Below are positions 62,981 to 64,000 of a stretch of DNA of 64,000 nucleotides, piece after piece. This DNA is from Paenibacillus zeisoli (GTDB lineage Bacteria > Bacillota > Bacilli > Paenibacillales > Paenibacillaceae). The stretch spans positions 213,280 to 277,279 of the forward strand of contig NZ_RZNX01000003.1 of NCBI RefSeq assembly GCF_003994465.1, read 5' to 3'. A program made the translations under genes and the position numbers. Position 1 is the stretch's first letter. Every line of letters begins with the position of its first letter. Under the pieces are notes generated by a model. It did no database searches, had not been told where the DNA came from, and saw only the letters and a program-made list of their open reading frames with translations.

Positions 62981-63198
62981 ATGTTGACCCCCTAAGTGGT
63001 CGGAGCAGATCAGCTTTCCTCCGCTTGCTCCGAAATTGAGTTCGTTAAGTAGCGATAAAATATGCGGTTCAAGTACCTTCTTGCTCGATTAAAAGAGTTC
63101 TGTGAATGCAATCGAAGCACATCTTAAGTGTGCTAAAGCATCACTCATTTCGTTGAAGGTTTCTTGCGTAATGCCATACGTGCGGTAAAGACCGCTGC

Positions 63199-63316
63199 GC
63201 GGATGGATCATTCTTACGATCGCTGTTGTCAGGGGATTTCTTTGATTGTCCACTTTCTAAGTGGAAATCCACTGACAAAGGCGACCGCTTCGCTTCTCCA
63301 GAACGATTCCATCCGC
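63199..63316 (+). repeat. Dispersed structured element, copy 4
   Basis: The outer stem is GCGGATGGATCATTCT with AGAACGATTCCATCCGC; the left core is CGATCGCTGTTG, the inner stem TGTCAGGGGATTT with AAATCCACTGACA (one mismatch) and the right core CAAAGGCGACCGCTTCGCTTC. It is upstream of the tubulin-like gene, in the opposite orientation to copy 5. Confidence 0.75.
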
Positions 63317-63861
63317 TCCGCTGGGCTTGTGCAATCTATGTTCATGCTGTGCAAATTACTTAGGGCCCGATTTTAACGTTGTTTCCTTTTCCCGGACCAC
63401 AGGAATTGCTTCTACCTCAGAGAGAAGAACAATACAGTTACAGAACTTTCTATATTTAAATTCATATAGCGACAGACTTATTTAAAATCGGGTTACAAGG
63501 ACGTTACTGCTAACTCTCCTTTCACCTTGGGCTTGGTTATCCCTAAGACTACCAAACGAACCTGAAAGGGAGCTGATCGTCTGCTTTCTTCCATCAATCT
63601 TCACAGTGACTCAACAAAGTGGAAGCTACCAACGTTCCTCACAGAACCTTAATCATAGACCGGAGCTAGGCTATAGGTACGAAAGGAAGTAATTGCTGCA
63701 GCCGAGCTTCACCATAGACTAATAAAGTCTTTAGTGTATTACCGCCCTTCGCCTTTCTACTACGTGCTGTAGGGCTCGTTCCCTACAGCACCGCCTCCTG
63801 CCCAACAACAAAATTGTTAAATTGAGCCTTTGAAGGAGCTGCTACCTCTCACCAGCGGAGA
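63317..63861. other. Gene-free stretch between two inverted element copies
   Basis: No plausible gene is present in 545 bases. A 12-bp-plus hairpin (GTGCTGTAGGG/CCCTACAGCAC, about 63765-63790) and several shorter inverted repeats are visible, so it may specify a structured RNA or be the left remnant of a mobile element. On the minus strand only a 17-codon frame (MNLNIESSV...) stands out. It is not a tRNA, rRNA, tmRNA or RNase P RNA that I can recognise. Confidence 0.35.
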
Positions 63862-63978
63862 GGCCGGAATCGTTCTGTAGAAGAGCCAGCGTTCGTCTTT
63901 GTCTCCCGATTTCTACCCCCTGCGGGTAATAAAATCAAGAAATCGGGAGACAACAACGATCGGAAGAATGATCCGGCC
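63862..63978 (-). repeat. Dispersed structured element, copy 5 (reverse orientation)
   Basis: Read on the minus strand, the outer stem is GGCCGGATCATTCT with AGAACGATTCCGGCC, the left core CGATCGTTGTTG, the inner stem a perfect TGTCTCCCGATTTCT/AGAAATCGGGAGACA, and the right core CAAAGACGAACGCT. A 3' hairpin CCTCTC/GAGAGG follows, as in copy 1. Confidence 0.75.
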
Positions 63979-64000
63979 GCGCAGCGGGCTCTATGTAGAT

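Noticed and set aside
63317..63861. Insertion-sequence left end with a bridge-type RNA
   Set aside because: Hairpins fit the idea, but no recombinase coding sequence follows and I cannot identify ends or target duplication, so it is only listed as unexplained.

Overview
The window looks like chromosome of a Paenibacillus-type member of the Bacillota. This is inferred from gene content: surface proteins with S-layer homology or copper-amine-oxidase-like stalk domains, a TcyP-type cystine carrier, a PhoP-box promoter, and strong AGGAGG ribosome sites with frequent TTG/GTG starts. No rRNA or tRNA gene was seen. The first gene is cut by the left edge.

Region by region: 1-2.1 kb is the 3' part of a GH65 maltose phosphorylase. 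2.1-19.2 kb is ordinary chromosome: LtrA-like membrane protein, small membrane proteins, a secreted stalk-domain protein, SRPBCC and VOC proteins, a tetR-SMR-DUF5360 operon like B. subtilis yvaF-yvaE-yvaD, a diguanylate cyclase, a two-component system divergent from an M23 lipoprotein/hydrolase pair, a GNAT, a small beta/gamma-crystallin protein, a pentapeptide-repeat protein, an HTH_42 protein and TcyP. 19.4-23.3 kb is a beta-mannosidase with its LacI-type regulator and a cluster of GTTAG/CTAAC operator half-sites.

23.5-34.4 kb is a complete two-peptide class II lanthipeptide cluster, all on the minus strand. In order of transcription it runs: alpha precursor, LanM1, beta precursor, LanM2, C39-protease exporter LanT, a 48-residue membrane peptide, and a two-gene ABC immunity exporter. 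Each precursor gene is followed by a strong hairpin before its LanM gene. Upstream lies a tandem array of 47 units of exactly 16 bp.

35.8-43.5 kb holds a large secreted multidomain protein and a cyanophycin operon (cyanophycinase, cyanophycin synthetase, asparaginase-II-type enzyme). 43.8-45.5 kb is an FAD-dependent dehydrogenase behind a consensus promoter and a purine riboswitch. Its aptamer aligns base for base with the pbuE adenine aptamer as I recall it, but carries C at the specificity position, and the terminator is arranged as an ON switch. 45.8-49.3 kb is a secreted SLH-anchored phosphatase with a four-repeat PhoP box.

49.5-63 kb is a six-gene minus-strand cluster: a tubulin-like GTPase (1129 aa), an unrecognised 858-aa partner, a membrane VWA protein, a 216-aa protein, a zinc-ribbon TRAFAC-type GTPase and a 1174-aa membrane protein resembling GTPase-associated protein 1. 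It is the best candidate for an uncharacterised system.

Five copies of a dispersed 110-150 bp element with conserved core blocks and two stems whose arms change together between copies lie at 2.1, 56.5, 56.8, 63.2 and 63.9 kb. The last two are in opposite orientation and flank a gene-free 545-bp stretch upstream of the tubulin-like gene.
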